Shown here in pieces: positions 1-8,167 of a DNA stretch of 58,168 bases. Origin of the DNA: Myxococcales bacterium (GTDB lineage: Bacteria; UBA10199; 2-02-FULL-44-16; JAAZCA01). Location: contig JAAZCA010000006.1 in NCBI GenBank assembly GCA_012513515.1, forward strand, positions 1-58,168, read 5' to 3'. The notes below the pieces were generated by a model. It did no database searches. It was not told the origin of the DNA and saw only the letters and a list, made by a program, of their open reading frames with translations. The position numbers and the translations under genes were made by a program. Every line of letters starts with the position of its first letter. The first letter of the stretch is position 1.

Positions 1-1
1 A

Positions 2-271
2 GGACTGCTCGGTTATAAAAAACTCATCTTATCGATTTTAAAGACCTCCCTCGCCAGCGCCATGATGGGGGCCTCCATAGTTTTAGTCGAGCGCATATTA
101 GGGGATTGGAATCTCACATCTCTTCTGATGAAGATCGTAAGGCTGCTTTTGATGATGCTGGCAGGAACTGCGGTCTTTATAGTCATCACGAGGATTATCA
201 ACCGAGATGACTATATGGCGCTGATACAGATGGTTAAAAGGCGCAGAAATTCCAAGCCTGTCAGTTCCTAA
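2..271 (+). CDS. murJ: 3' end of a MurJ/MviN-type lipid II flippase (partial)
   Basis: The frame is open from base 2 to the stop at 269-271, so this is the C-terminal end of a gene that starts before the window. The visible part has a basic stretch (GYKKL), a hydrophobic helix containing LASAMMG, a second hydrophobic helix (LLMMLAGTAVFIVIT) and a short basic tail. A final pair of helices with a SLxxAxxMG-like pattern is typical of the MurJ family, inner-membrane proteins that flip lipid II for peptidoglycan synthesis. Only about 89 residues are visible, so the family call rests on pattern recognition. Another polytopic membrane transporter cannot be excluded. The stop overlaps the end of the convergent minus-strand gene by 11 bases. 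Confidence 0.55.
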   Translation, partial: GLLGYKKLILSILKTSLASAMMGASIVLVERILGDWNLTSLLMKIVRLLLMMLAGTAVFIVITRIINRDDYMALIQMVKRRRNSKPVSS

Positions 272-461
272 GTGAAACCGATCTGATGAAATTTTCAACT
301 GACCTGTCGTAGCTTTTTTCAGCCTCCGGAGGGAAAAAACAACCCGGGATCTCGCCATTTTTTCTGTGGTACATCACGCACTCACAGCATTTGCCCCGCC
401 TGGAACAGGATGTATATGTGCAGGTGCAATTTTTCAGTATATCCTTCTGTTTACACTCCAT
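261..461 (-). CDS. Small cysteine-rich DUF6485-type protein
   Basis: A 66-residue protein beginning MECKQKD. It has seven cysteines in its first 28 residues (C3, C12, C14, C19, C25, C26, C28), followed by MYHRKNGEIPGC and a tail containing YDRSVENF. This matches my memory of the DUF6485 family of small bacterial proteins in length, cysteine spacing and the conserved YDRS.xNF ending. The cysteines suggest zinc or an iron-sulfur cluster, but no function is known to me. It lies just downstream of the membrane-protein gene and mazG on the same strand and is probably the last gene of that block. Confidence 0.7.
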   Translation of the reverse strand: MECKQKDILKNCTCTYTSCSRRGKCCECVMYHRKNGEIPGCFFPPEAEKSYDRSVENFIRSVSLRN

Positions 462-464
462 CGT

Positions 465-821
465 TTATCCCCCGATTGTTATGCTGCGGAATTTTTTGCG
501 CTTCATGATTACATCGACGAGGCAATAGAGCCAGAGAAGAAAGATCGCTGCTATGTAGAGGAAGATCGCGTTTTTGTTGATCTGCCACGCTTCATAGAGG
601 GCTACGCTGGTGGCGTTGGCCCCCATGTCAACGGGGATCATCATGCTCAATCGTTTCACTACCGCCAGGCCATATTGGACTGATGCAGCGGTGAGAAAGA
701 GGATCGAAAGTGCGCTGATGGCTATAGCGCGAATTCTTTCTCCGATCAAAAAATATCCCGCTCCGGGAAGGGCAAATGCATTTATCAGCATAGCGAGCAC
801 GTATCTTTTATCTTTGTCCAT
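465..821 (-). CDS. Small integral membrane protein, unknown function
   Basis: A 118-residue protein with a charged N-terminus (MDKDKRY), two hydrophobic segments near residues 8-50 (ALPGAGYFLIGERIRAI, then ISALSILFLTAASV), and a third near 88-106, followed by a basic tail. The PGxGYF.xG.R pattern in the first segment resembles TM2-like and DUF5683-like small membrane proteins in which a glycine-rich turn joins two helices. I do not recognise a specific family. The gene lies 3 bases downstream of mazG and is very probably co-transcribed with it. Confidence 0.6.
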   Translation of the reverse strand: MDKDKRYVLAMLINAFALPGAGYFLIGERIRAIAISALSILFLTAASVQYGLAVVKRLSMMIPVDMGANATSVALYEAWQINKNAIFLYIAAIFLLWLYCLVDVIMKRKKFRSITIGG

Positions 822-824
822 AAC

Positions 825-1607
825 CTATCCTTTCTCGGCAGCGGATTTTGCATCCTTCCACAGGTCATCCCACTGCTGCGGGGTCAGGGATTTCATATCC
901 ATACTGCTTTGAGATATTTTTTCTTCCATGGAGTTAAACCTGGCTATGAAGCGGTCGGAGGCCCTTCTTAGGCTTCCTTCCGGATCAAGCCCCAGAAATC
1001 TTCCGAGATTGGCCAGGGTAAAAAGGAGGTCGCCGTATTCATGGTCGATGGCATCCGGATCGCCGGATTCCTTCGCCTCTCGAAGTTCGCGAGACTCCTC
1101 TTCTACCTTGCCAAGTATCCCTTCCGCATCGCTCCAGTCAAATCCTACACGCGAGCTCTTTTCGCCTAATCGGAAAGCCTTGAGAAGTGAGGGGAGGGCG
1201 CTTGGGACTCCCCCGAGAACGGTCTTTTTCCCTTCCTTCTTCTTTAAGAATTCCCAGTTTTTAAGGACCTCGTCCGAGTCAGAGACGCGTACATCCCCAA
1301 AGACGTGGGGATGGCGATGGATTAGCTTTGCGCTGATTCCCTCTATCACCTCGTCGATTCCGAAGCGGTTCTCTTCGGTAGCGATCTGGGCGTAGAATAA
1401 GATTTGAAGGAGCAAGTCGCCAAGCTCCTCCTTGAGGGCCTTGAAGTCCCCGCGGTCGATAGCTTCCAGAGTTTCGTAGGTCTCTTCCAGGGTGTGTGCG
1501 GCGATATCCCTGTACCCCTGTTCCCGATCCCACGGGCATCCGTCCGGAGCCCTTAGCTTGGCCATTATTTTAACCAGCTCCTCGAATTTTTTCCCGGTGT
1601 TTTCCAT
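825..1607 (-). CDS. mazG: Nucleoside triphosphate pyrophosphohydrolase MazG
   Basis: MazG hydrolyses (d)NTPs to NMP and pyrophosphate and is a house-cleaning enzyme that also influences (p)ppGpp levels. The 260-residue protein has two tandem all-alpha MazG domains, roughly 1-125 and 130-250. The N-terminal domain opens with LRAPDGCPWD (CPWD at 24-27) and carries the metal-binding EExxE helix (EETYE, 41-45) with ELGD at 61-64. The second domain repeats the pattern with EEESREL and EYGDLLF. Length matches the E. coli-type enzyme. It starts the mazG–membrane protein–DUF6485 block on the minus strand. No strong ribosome-binding site is visible before the ATG. Confidence 0.95.
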   Translation of the reverse strand: MENTGKKFEELVKIMAKLRAPDGCPWDREQGYRDIAAHTLEETYETLEAIDRGDFKALKEELGDLLLQILFYAQIATEENRFGIDEVIEGISAKLIHRHPHVFGDVRVSDSDEVLKNWEFLKKKEGKKTVLGGVPSALPSLLKAFRLGEKSSRVGFDWSDAEGILGKVEEESRELREAKESGDPDAIDHEYGDLLFTLANLGRFLGLDPEGSLRRASDRFIARFNSMEEKISQSSMDMKSLTPQQWDDLWKDAKSAAEKG

Positions 1608-1658
1608 CAGGCATGAATAAACGAGCGAGCGAAGTATGTCAATTTGTAGGGTGTGTAT

Positions 1659-3131
1659 CTATGAAAATATTTCAGCTGCGTCTCTGAAAAATTCCTTGAA
1701 TGATTCTATAACGTCGCGCAGGCGCAGCTCTGGACGGATAGTGTAGAGGTACCATGGGATGTCCTTTTTTATTGTACCGTCCATTTCCTGAGTCCCTGAA
1801 AACTTGGATGTGTAACTCAGGGAATCATGAGTACTCTCTTGGCAGATGACTCCCGGAAAGCGCGGTTCTATATCGAGCATCTTGGAATACACGCATAGGT
1901 TGTTGAACATCTGCAGATTGGGTCCGCTGTAGATATGATCCTTAAGATTGTGATCTTCTTCAGGGTACATGGAGAGGATCTGAGCGCCGTTTATAAGTGC
2001 CATTTCGCGTGCGGTGGAATCTATCGAGAGGAAGGGGTATCTGTCGCTTGCAAATCTTACCTCTGTGGAGCGAAAGATGCTTTTTTTCATTTTCTTCAGC
2101 AGATAATCATAGGTCATCGCCTTGAGGTATATCGAATGGACCGGATGAAGGATCGCCCGGAGCATTTCTTTCTGATTGAGAAATGCCTGGTCAGGAATTA
2201 TTCCGCGATATTTTCTTGCCACTTCTTCATCTTCGCCGGATTCGATTGCCAACTCCAGTATTATCTGACCAGGGCCGAACCCCTGTTTGGTTAAGTTTCC
2301 GCGCATGGAGGTCGCCATCTTCCAGGCTATGAAGAGCCTGTTGGAAGTATGAATTTCAGGAAATGCCTTCCCGATTTCATCTGAAAATTCGCAATCGATT
2401 TCGCGGCATGCGGCGGAATCCTGCCAGATGTCTATCGAATCGAGATTTCTCAGTTCATGTATGAAATGCTGCCTTATCCATATCCTCACGTTGTCGATGT
2501 GAAGATCTGGGTGTGAGCTATGGAGTAGTTTTGCCGCTTTTTCAAAATCGGCATCATATTTTTTTATATAGTTTAAACAGGGCCTGTAGAAGCCCAGGAA
2601 GTTGAATGGTGTAGGCCAGTCTGCGTAGTCGGTGAAAGTTTTTATCTCTCTTTTGCCGGAGTAGAAAATGAAGAGCCCTTCTCTATGGGATTTCGCACCC
2701 CCCTCTTCAATTTTGAATGTGGCTATTGGTTCGCTTTTTTCATTTCCCCATGGCGGGAGCCTCTGAGTTGTGACGATTGGCATCAAAAAGGGCTCTCTAA
2801 GATCCTGGGATACCTTGAGAGGGGAGAAAGCATCTACTCCGTGGATTTTGACGTATCTCTCGACAGTGCCGAATCTTTCTCCAATTCCGTTGCAAAGCGC
2901 CGCAACCCCTTTATCCAGTTTGGAGAGGGGGATGCTGCAGATGCGGCTTAAAAAATCTTCGGATTTTCCACCGTCATAGACCGATTGGGCGCGAATGTCG
3001 ATTTGGGGCTGCTGGAGCAGTAGCGTTTTAAGTCTATCTGTCGTGATTTTGCCGAAATCCTCCGCAGGTATTACGGTGTCAGCGGAGAGCCCTTGCGGAT
3101 CTCCCAAGATTTTTCCGAGAAGTTTTGCCAT
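1659..3131 (-). CDS. Large hypothetical protein, 490 residues
   Basis: A single uninterrupted frame of 490 codons with no family I recognise. It has no signal peptide, membrane helix or nucleotide-binding loop. The middle is rich in aromatic and charged residues (near 160-230: FYSGKREIKTFTDY, NFLGFYRPCLNY, VRIWIRQHFIHEL). The C-terminal third holds DRYPFLSID, IYSGPNLQMFNNL and PGVICQESTHD. The composition suggests a soluble cytoplasmic enzyme or scaffold. It is transcribed towards mazG with a 51-base gap and lies downstream of hsp20 on the same strand, but a terminator separates it from hsp20. It is real by length and codon quality; the function is unknown. Confidence 0.75.
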   Translation of the reverse strand: MAKLLGKILGDPQGLSADTVIPAEDFGKITTDRLKTLLLQQPQIDIRAQSVYDGGKSEDFLSRICSIPLSKLDKGVAALCNGIGERFGTVERYVKIHGVDAFSPLKVSQDLREPFLMPIVTTQRLPPWGNEKSEPIATFKIEEGGAKSHREGLFIFYSGKREIKTFTDYADWPTPFNFLGFYRPCLNYIKKYDADFEKAAKLLHSSHPDLHIDNVRIWIRQHFIHELRNLDSIDIWQDSAACREIDCEFSDEIGKAFPEIHTSNRLFIAWKMATSMRGNLTKQGFGPGQIILELAIESGEDEEVARKYRGIIPDQAFLNQKEMLRAILHPVHSIYLKAMTYDYLLKKMKKSIFRSTEVRFASDRYPFLSIDSTAREMALINGAQILSMYPEEDHNLKDHIYSGPNLQMFNNLCVYSKMLDIEPRFPGVICQESTHDSLSYTSKFSGTQEMDGTIKKDIPWYLYTIRPELRLRDVIESFKEFFRDAAEIFS

Positions 3132-3197
3132 TCTAGAGGCTTTATCGGAGCGGCGCTGAAAATGTTGCTATGATTCGGCTCTCTGTTGGTTTGAAAC

Positions 3198-3220
3198 AAA
3201 AAACCCGCCGAAGCGGGTTT
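3198..3220 (-). terminator. Rho-independent terminator of hsp20
   Basis: An 8-bp stem (AAACCCGC paired with GCGGGTTT, loop CGAA) lies at 3201-3220. Read on the minus strand it is followed by a T run (GGGTTTTTTG). It starts 24 bases after the hsp20 stop codon. Confidence 0.85.
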
Positions 3221-3244
3221 TTATTTGGAGAAATGGCGGCAAAA

Positions 3245-3697
3245 TCAGCTGACCTCTATTTCCACCTTCTTTGGCTTTGCCTCATCCTTCTTGGGGATGT
3301 AGATTTCGAGCACTCCATCTTTCATATTCGCTTTGATCTTTTCAGGATCGACAGTTGAGGGCAGCTCGAAGGATCTGGAGAATGAGCCATAGCTGCGCTC
3401 GATTCTGTAATAGTTTTCCTTTTTCTGTTCATCCTCGAATGAGCGTTCCCCCTTTACGGTCAGTACGCCGTTTTCAATCCCGAGTTTTATATCTTCCTTC
3501 TTTATCCCGGGTAATTCGGCGCTTAAGATAACTGCCTCCTTGTCCTCTCTGATGTCCACCGGAGGTATCCATGCAACCGAGGCGAGGTTTCCCTGTTTGC
3601 GTCCGCCTCTAAATCCGAAACCGTGAAATAGGCGGTCGACGTCATCGTGAAGATCCCAAAGATCCCTCATTGGAGACCAAGTCTGTAAGCTTTTCAT
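3245..3697 (-). CDS. Small heat shock protein, Hsp20/alpha-crystallin family
   Basis: An ATP-independent holdase chaperone that binds unfolding proteins in the cytoplasm and passes them to the DnaK system. The 150-residue protein has the usual short N-terminal arm (W.P..DL.DLHDDVDRLF) and an alpha-crystallin domain over roughly 45-140. That domain contains PPVDIREDKEAVILSAELPG, GVLTVKGER, the YGSFSRSFELP strand and DGVLEIYIPK. It ends in a K-rich tail with VEIEVS. A clear ribosome-binding site (GGAGGG region) precedes the ATG. The gene is monocistronic, between a sigma-32-like promoter and a terminator. Confidence 0.95.
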   Translation of the reverse strand: MKSLQTWSPMRDLWDLHDDVDRLFHGFGFRGGRKQGNLASVAWIPPVDIREDKEAVILSAELPGIKKEDIKLGIENGVLTVKGERSFEDEQKKENYYRIERSYGSFSRSFELPSTVDPEKIKANMKDGVLEIYIPKKDEAKPKKVEIEVS

Positions 3698-3764
3698 AAT
3701 TAACCCTCCCTTGAATTTAAGGTTTAAATTTCCATTCCCGCGGGGGATTTCTTCTACGCAGAAT

Positions 3765-3793
3765 AGATGGGGACCGCTCTGGCTCTAGTCAAG
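3765..3793 (-). promoter_or_regulatory. Sigma-32 (heat shock) promoter of hsp20
   Basis: On the minus strand, CTTGACT (3793-3787) is followed after 14 bases by CCCCATCT (3772-3765). This closely matches the RpoH consensus CTTGAA / CCCCATNT with its usual spacing. A C-run precedes the -35 element. The same arrangement, with the same -35 heptamer and spacing, lies in front of dnaK in this window. Confidence 0.8.
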
Positions 3794-3851
3794 GGGGGCT
3801 TATCATTTTTGCCGTTGCATTTCTGCCCCCATAGGGGCTAGATGTAGGCTT

Positions 3852-4310
3852 ATGATTTTCCTTAGGAATTACTTCTTAAATACCACCCCAGAGGTGGACG
3901 TCTTAAGCGTCATCCACGAGGTGACAAGAACGATAAGGGAGTCCGCTGCGAGCGAGGGGCTAGTTACCATAAGCGTTCCTGCTCCAGGCGGTGCCTTGGC
4001 TATATTGGAGCCCCTCCCTGATATTATAGCGAAGTTCAAGGAGGCGATCCGCATTTTTCCTGGGGAAAATGAACAGACTAAAAACAGGCGCAAGGAAGAG
4101 GTGTTGGTTGGCCCCAGGGTTGTGGCGGCAATTCTCGGAAAATCGCTTTCAATCCCATTTAAGGATGGCAGGCTTCTGCTGGCTCCCCGTGAGGAGCCGG
4201 TCCTGGTGGACCTGGAACGCAAGGGACTTCGCAGGGAGTTTTACGTCCAGGTAGTCGGGGCAGATATGAGACAGCAGGGCCGAGTTCCGCAGCAGATGGC
4301 CAGGAGATGA
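3852..4310 (+). CDS. Divergent YjbQ-like (UPF0047) protein
   Basis: A 152-residue protein whose fold pattern follows the YjbQ/UPF0047 family, some members of which have thiamine-phosphate synthase activity. Shared features are an N-terminal helix VIHEVTRTIRES followed by EGLVTISVP, then AAILGKSLSIPFKDGRLLLAP and a final strand REFYVQVVG. The motif that normally reads H-T-T-A-A-I and supplies an active-site histidine is here APGGALAI (44-51), so the histidine is missing. The R-rich tail after residue 140 is also unusual. It overlaps or abuts phoH and begins that operon. It is probably a non-catalytic or repurposed member. Confidence 0.65.
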   Translation: MIFLRNYFLNTTPEVDVLSVIHEVTRTIRESAASEGLVTISVPAPGGALAILEPLPDIIAKFKEAIRIFPGENEQTKNRRKEEVLVGPRVVAAILGKSLSIPFKDGRLLLAPREEPVLVDLERKGLRREFYVQVVGADMRQQGRVPQQMARR

Positions 4311-4312
4311 AG

Positions 4313-5326
4313 ATGTCCAAAAAAAAAGAGCGCGGGGCGAAGGTCATAAAGCTCCGCTTCGAGGACAACCGCTTGGCCCGCGACCTATTCGGATCGGAGG
4401 ACAGGCACCTGAGGGATCTCGAGAAACATCTCGGGGTTGAGATAAGCGCGCGCGGGAGCGAAGTCAGCATAAAGGGGTCTGAATCCGAGATAGAGCTCGG
4501 CGAGAGAATTCTCAGTGAACTCTATTCACTGCTCAAGAAGGGGTATCCCATAATAGGCGCCGATGTGGAGAGGGTGCTGCGCCTCCTTTCCCGCGACAGG
4601 AATGCCGATCTGGATTCGCTTTTTTCGCAGTCTATATTCATTCCTTCGAAGAAGAAGGTGATCGTTCCGCGCACTCCTGCTCAGCGCGAGTATCTCGAAG
4701 CTATCAAGAATAACGACGTGGTCTTCGCCGTGGGGCCTGCCGGAACCGGTAAAAGCTATCTGGCGGTCGCCATGGCGATTGCCGAGCTCTTCAAGCGCGA
4801 GTTTTCCAAAATAGTCTTGGCGAGGCCTGCGGTTGAGGCCGGAGAAAAGCTCGGATACCTTCCCGGAGACATGCAGGAAAAGGTAAACCCCTATCTGAGG
4901 CCGCTGTACGACGCTCTCTACGATATGCTAGATCCTGACAAGGTCGCCGAGTTGATTGCCGAAGATATGATAGAGGTTGCCCCTCTCGCTTTCATGCGTG
5001 GGCGAACGCTTCACAACTGTTTCATAATTCTCGATGAGGCACAAAACTGCAGCTATCAGCAGATGAAGATGTGCCTGACGAGGCTTGGTGTGAATTCCAA
5101 AATGGTTATCAACGGAGATGTTACGCAGATAGATCTTCCGGAAAATCAGCGTTCCGGACTTTTAGAGGCCTTCAGAATTCTCAAGGGATGCAATGGAATA
5201 GCTTTTCATAGTTTTACCGACGTGGATATAGTCAGGCATCCATTGGTTGGCGAGATAGTGCGGGCTTATAGAGCCGACGAAGAAAAGAATTCCATTGCTG
5301 CCAGAGAGATCAGGGGGGGGCGATGA
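4313..5326 (+). CDS. phoH: PhoH-family ATPase
   Basis: A cytoplasmic P-loop ATPase linked to RNA metabolism and commonly found next to ybeY, as here. The N-terminal part (about 10-75) has the KH-like pattern of PhoH-like proteins. The ATPase domain has Walker A GPAGTGKS at about 141-148 and Walker B IILDEAQN, followed by the sensor GDVTQIDLP. I chose the ATG at 4313 because AGGAG (4302-4306) lies 6 bases upstream; the ATG at 4307 would sit directly against that site. The stop overlaps the start of the 7TM-HD gene, so the two are translationally coupled. Confidence 0.95.
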   Translation: MSKKKERGAKVIKLRFEDNRLARDLFGSEDRHLRDLEKHLGVEISARGSEVSIKGSESEIELGERILSELYSLLKKGYPIIGADVERVLRLLSRDRNADLDSLFSQSIFIPSKKKVIVPRTPAQREYLEAIKNNDVVFAVGPAGTGKSYLAVAMAIAELFKREFSKIVLARPAVEAGEKLGYLPGDMQEKVNPYLRPLYDALYDMLDPDKVAELIAEDMIEVAPLAFMRGRTLHNCFIILDEAQNCSYQQMKMCLTRLGVNSKMVINGDVTQIDLPENQRSGLLEAFRILKGCNGIAFHSFTDVDIVRHPLVGEIVRAYRADEEKNSIAAREIRGGR

Positions 5327-7758
5327 AAATAGAGGGCTACAACAACTTGAAAAATATAATTCTGAAATTGAAAAAGGGGGACCTTGAAGATGTCCCGCCT
5401 TTTTTTCGCTCCAAAGCCTTTTCCTGGCTTCTCATATTGATCTTCGCTTCGATAATTACGTTGCTCGCTACTGTCTCGCTGCAATACGTACCATCCGGAA
5501 TAGTTGAAGGGATGATAGCTCCGAGAAATATCAAGGCCGATCGAAATTATGAAATTACAGATGAAGAGGCTACTGAAAAAATTCGCGGCGAAGCAATTGT
5601 GGGAATTTTGCCGGTATATGATCTTGAAGATGCCGTATCCGCATCTATTGCTGAACGGATAAAGCTGGCATTTGCCAATGCGAGAGTGAAGTATCAGTCG
5701 CAGATGGATCTTTTGAGGGCGCGCAAGCAGAAGAATGACCTTCTCTCCGAGGAAGAAAGCGAGGCGCTTCGCAACCTCTTTGCCGAAAACCTTGGAGTCC
5801 TTCCCTCGCAAGCTCAGTGGAAACTACTATTAGGTGAGAGGCTCGATGCAAGGTCTGAAAATTATCTCATAGACCTGATAATTAAGGCTCTGGAAAAACC
5901 GGTTATCGCTGAAAGGGTTGCGCTGGACGCGGAGGCCGCGAATGGAATCACGGTTCGTAGGAAAATTTCAGTAGATGGCGAGTCTTCTCCGGAGATCAAG
6001 GAGACGACGCTCAAGGATTTGTCGCATATCCTGACAACCGATGAGGCGAGAAAGGGCATAGCCAAGATAGAACTCCCAAATTATGAATTTAGAAATCCCG
6101 AGTTTGCTTCAAAGATCAAGGTGCTGGCTCAGGAACTGATCGAGCCGAACTTCGGGCTCAACCGTTTGGAAACTCAGAAGCGAAGGGACGATGCGGCGCT
6201 TAAAGTGAAGAGCGTCGTCCTCAAGGTAAAATCGGGAGAGATGATCATTCGCGAAGGGGCAAGATACGAGCCTTGGCATATAAAGGTCATAGATGGAATC
6301 CGCAACGAGAAGAGCCGCGGGATGTATCCTCTCGAATTCATCGGGACCTTCGTCTTAGTCATGCTTTTCATAGTTTTTCCGTTTTATCTCGCCGAGCGTT
6401 TTTTTAGAAGGATAAGACCCAGCAAGGCGGACCATATCCTGATGGCCTTCATCGCCATTTCAATTCTTCTCATAGAGAGATTTTACATACTGCTCGCCCC
6501 AGGTCTTCACGATGCTTTCTTTTTTAATGCACCAATCACGGCTCTGCACTATGCGATTCCTATCGCAGGCGGTGCCATGCTTCTGAGGATGTATCTTGCC
6601 CCGGAGATATCGATGGTCTTCGCTCTCTCGATGAGCGTGCTTTCAGGGCTACTGCTGGAAGCAGATATGAATTTCTACGTTTACATAATAATGACCAACT
6701 TGGGCGCGGTGATAGCGGTGGCGAGAGTTGACAAGAGGAGTTCCATCTTGAAGGCCGGGCTTCTCACTGGGGCCATAGGTGTCGCTGCAATAGTGGGCAC
6801 CAGCATGATAGGGTTTGCCAGCGCATCCATGTCGGCCTCTTTCTCCGGAATGATGTGGGGGATTCTTCTGTCCATGATAGGCGGAATTGCCTGTTCGATA
6901 TATACGATGCTCGCAGCCCCGATAGTCGAATCGCTTTCCGGATATACCTCCGACATCAAACTGCTCGAGCTGGCAAATCTCAATCATCCGCTCCTCAGGG
7001 AACTCATCGTAAGGGCTCCCGGGACCTATCATCATTCCCATCTGGTCGGAATTTTAGGAGAGGCGGCGGCCGAGTCGATCGGAGCCAATCCGCTTCTGGT
7101 GCGTGTCGGCGCCTACTATCATGACATAGGAAAGTTGAAAAAGCCCCAGTACTTCATCGAAAATTCAAAAAGCGGCGAGAATAAACACGAGAAGATAAGT
7201 CCCAACATGTCAGCTCTGGTGATCTCTGCGCATGTGAAGGACGGGATGGAATTGGCCCTTAGCTCCGGCATTCCGAAGCGCATAGCCGACATGATACCCC
7301 AGCATCACGGAACGCGCCTTATGAGCTATTTTTACGCCAAGGCCAAGGAGGGTGAAAATCCGGATGTCGAGAAGGTCGATGAAAAGGACTTCAGGTATCC
7401 CGGCCCTAAACCTCAAACCAGGGAGGCTGCTATACTCATGCTCGCTGACACGGTCGAGGCATCCGTCCGGGCTCTCAAAGAAAAGGGAAGCGCTAGAATA
7501 CAGCAGACGGTGGAGCGCTCCATCAACGATATATTCGCAGAATCACAGCTCGATGACTGTGAGCTGACCTTGCAGGATCTTCACGATATAGCGAAAGCCT
7601 TCGTGAGAATACTTTTGGGTATCTATCACCAAAGAATAGAGTATCCTAAGAATGAAGAGGATAAGAATGAAATCAGCATCATCGATGAAAATTCCACACG
7701 TGAAACTGACTCTCTCGAATCGTCACCCGAAGAAGAGAGTCAATCTCAAGGATCTTGA
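5323..7758 (+). CDS. 7TM-HD membrane phosphohydrolase (PgpH type)
   Basis: An 811-residue inner-membrane enzyme of the 7TMR-HD family. Firmicutes members (PgpH) hydrolyse cyclic di-AMP; the substrate here is not shown by sequence. After a short cytoplasmic N-terminus comes one membrane helix near 27-50, then an extracytoplasmic domain to about 335 containing GMIAPRNIKAD and RKISVDGE. A cluster of about seven helices spans 340-540. The cytoplasmic HD domain follows, with GTYHHSH near 567, YYHDIGK near 595 and the late histidine motif QHHGT. An acidic, serine-rich tail ends the protein. A G8 run (5313-5320) serves as ribosome-binding site, and the ATG overlaps the phoH stop. Confidence 0.92.
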   Translation: MKIEGYNNLKNIILKLKKGDLEDVPPFFRSKAFSWLLILIFASIITLLATVSLQYVPSGIVEGMIAPRNIKADRNYEITDEEATEKIRGEAIVGILPVYDLEDAVSASIAERIKLAFANARVKYQSQMDLLRARKQKNDLLSEEESEALRNLFAENLGVLPSQAQWKLLLGERLDARSENYLIDLIIKALEKPVIAERVALDAEAANGITVRRKISVDGESSPEIKETTLKDLSHILTTDEARKGIAKIELPNYEFRNPEFASKIKVLAQELIEPNFGLNRLETQKRRDDAALKVKSVVLKVKSGEMIIREGARYEPWHIKVIDGIRNEKSRGMYPLEFIGTFVLVMLFIVFPFYLAERFFRRIRPSKADHILMAFIAISILLIERFYILLAPGLHDAFFFNAPITALHYAIPIAGGAMLLRMYLAPEISMVFALSMSVLSGLLLEADMNFYVYIIMTNLGAVIAVARVDKRSSILKAGLLTGAIGVAAIVGTSMIGFASASMSASFSGMMWGILLSMIGGIACSIYTMLAAPIVESLSGYTSDIKLLELANLNHPLLRELIVRAPGTYHHSHLVGILGEAAAESIGANPLLVRVGAYYHDIGKLKKPQYFIENSKSGENKHEKISPNMSALVISAHVKDGMELALSSGIPKRIADMIPQHHGTRLMSYFYAKAKEGENPDVEKVDEKDFRYPGPKPQTREAAILMLADTVEASVRALKEKGSARIQQTVERSINDIFAESQLDDCELTLQDLHDIAKAFVRILLGIYHQRIEYPKNEEDKNEISIIDENSTRETDSLESSPEEESQSQGS

Positions 7759-8125
7759 GAGGCGGCTTTCCAGGCATTCCTCCGTTTCCAATGCTGCCCG
7801 CAGAAGAGTGGAGGTCGTCTTTACCGATGATCCTACGATAAGGAAGCTCAGCGGAAAGTATAGGGGCATTCGTCATGCGACTGATGTCCTTTCATTTTGC
7901 TACGGGGATGAAGGGATAAAACAGGGCTTCGCATTTGGTGAAATCATAATTTCTCTTGATACCGCTGCGAAACAGGCGGCGGAGAGAAAGGGGACTTTGC
8001 GCGACGAGTTGCTCCTGCTTATCATCCACGGTCTGCTTCACATGGCAGGCATGGATGATGAGGATCCCGATTCATGGATTGCGATGAGACATGCCGAGTT
8101 TGAAAATCTTATAAAGATTGTTTAG
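7667..8125 (+). CDS. ybeY: Endoribonuclease YbeY (16S rRNA 3'-end maturation)
   Basis: YbeY is a single-strand-specific metal-dependent RNase acting in 16S rRNA maturation and ribosome quality control. The protein shows VEVVFTDD, the substrate-groove pattern RHATDVLSFCYGD, GEIIISLDTA and the metal motif HGLLHMAGMDD at 121-131. The first two histidines (121, 125) are present, but the third ligand, normally histidine, is D131. The ATG at 7667 is preferred because AGAGG lies 6 bases before it; an upstream ATG at 7652 and a downstream ATG at 7685 are possible. The N-terminus overlaps the 3' end of the 7TM-HD gene by about 90 bases, which is common in this operon type. Confidence 0.9.
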   Translation: MKSASSMKIPHVKLTLSNRHPKKRVNLKDLERRLSRHSSVSNAARRRVEVVFTDDPTIRKLSGKYRGIRHATDVLSFCYGDEGIKQGFAFGEIIISLDTAAKQAAERKGTLRDELLLLIIHGLLHMAGMDDEDPDSWIAMRHAEFENLIKIV

Positions 8126-8167
8126 GTTGCGCAGCCACCTGTTTCTAGATAACTCAAGAGGGATTTT

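Noticed and set aside
366-912. Plus-strand open frames at 366-683 and 610-912
   Set aside because: They lie antisense to the DUF6485, membrane-protein and mazG genes, whose protein patterns are clear.
3826-3839. GCCCC/GGGGC hairpin upstream of the YjbQ-like gene as a terminator or riboswitch
   Set aside because: A 5-bp stem without a T run or further conserved structure is too weak to call.
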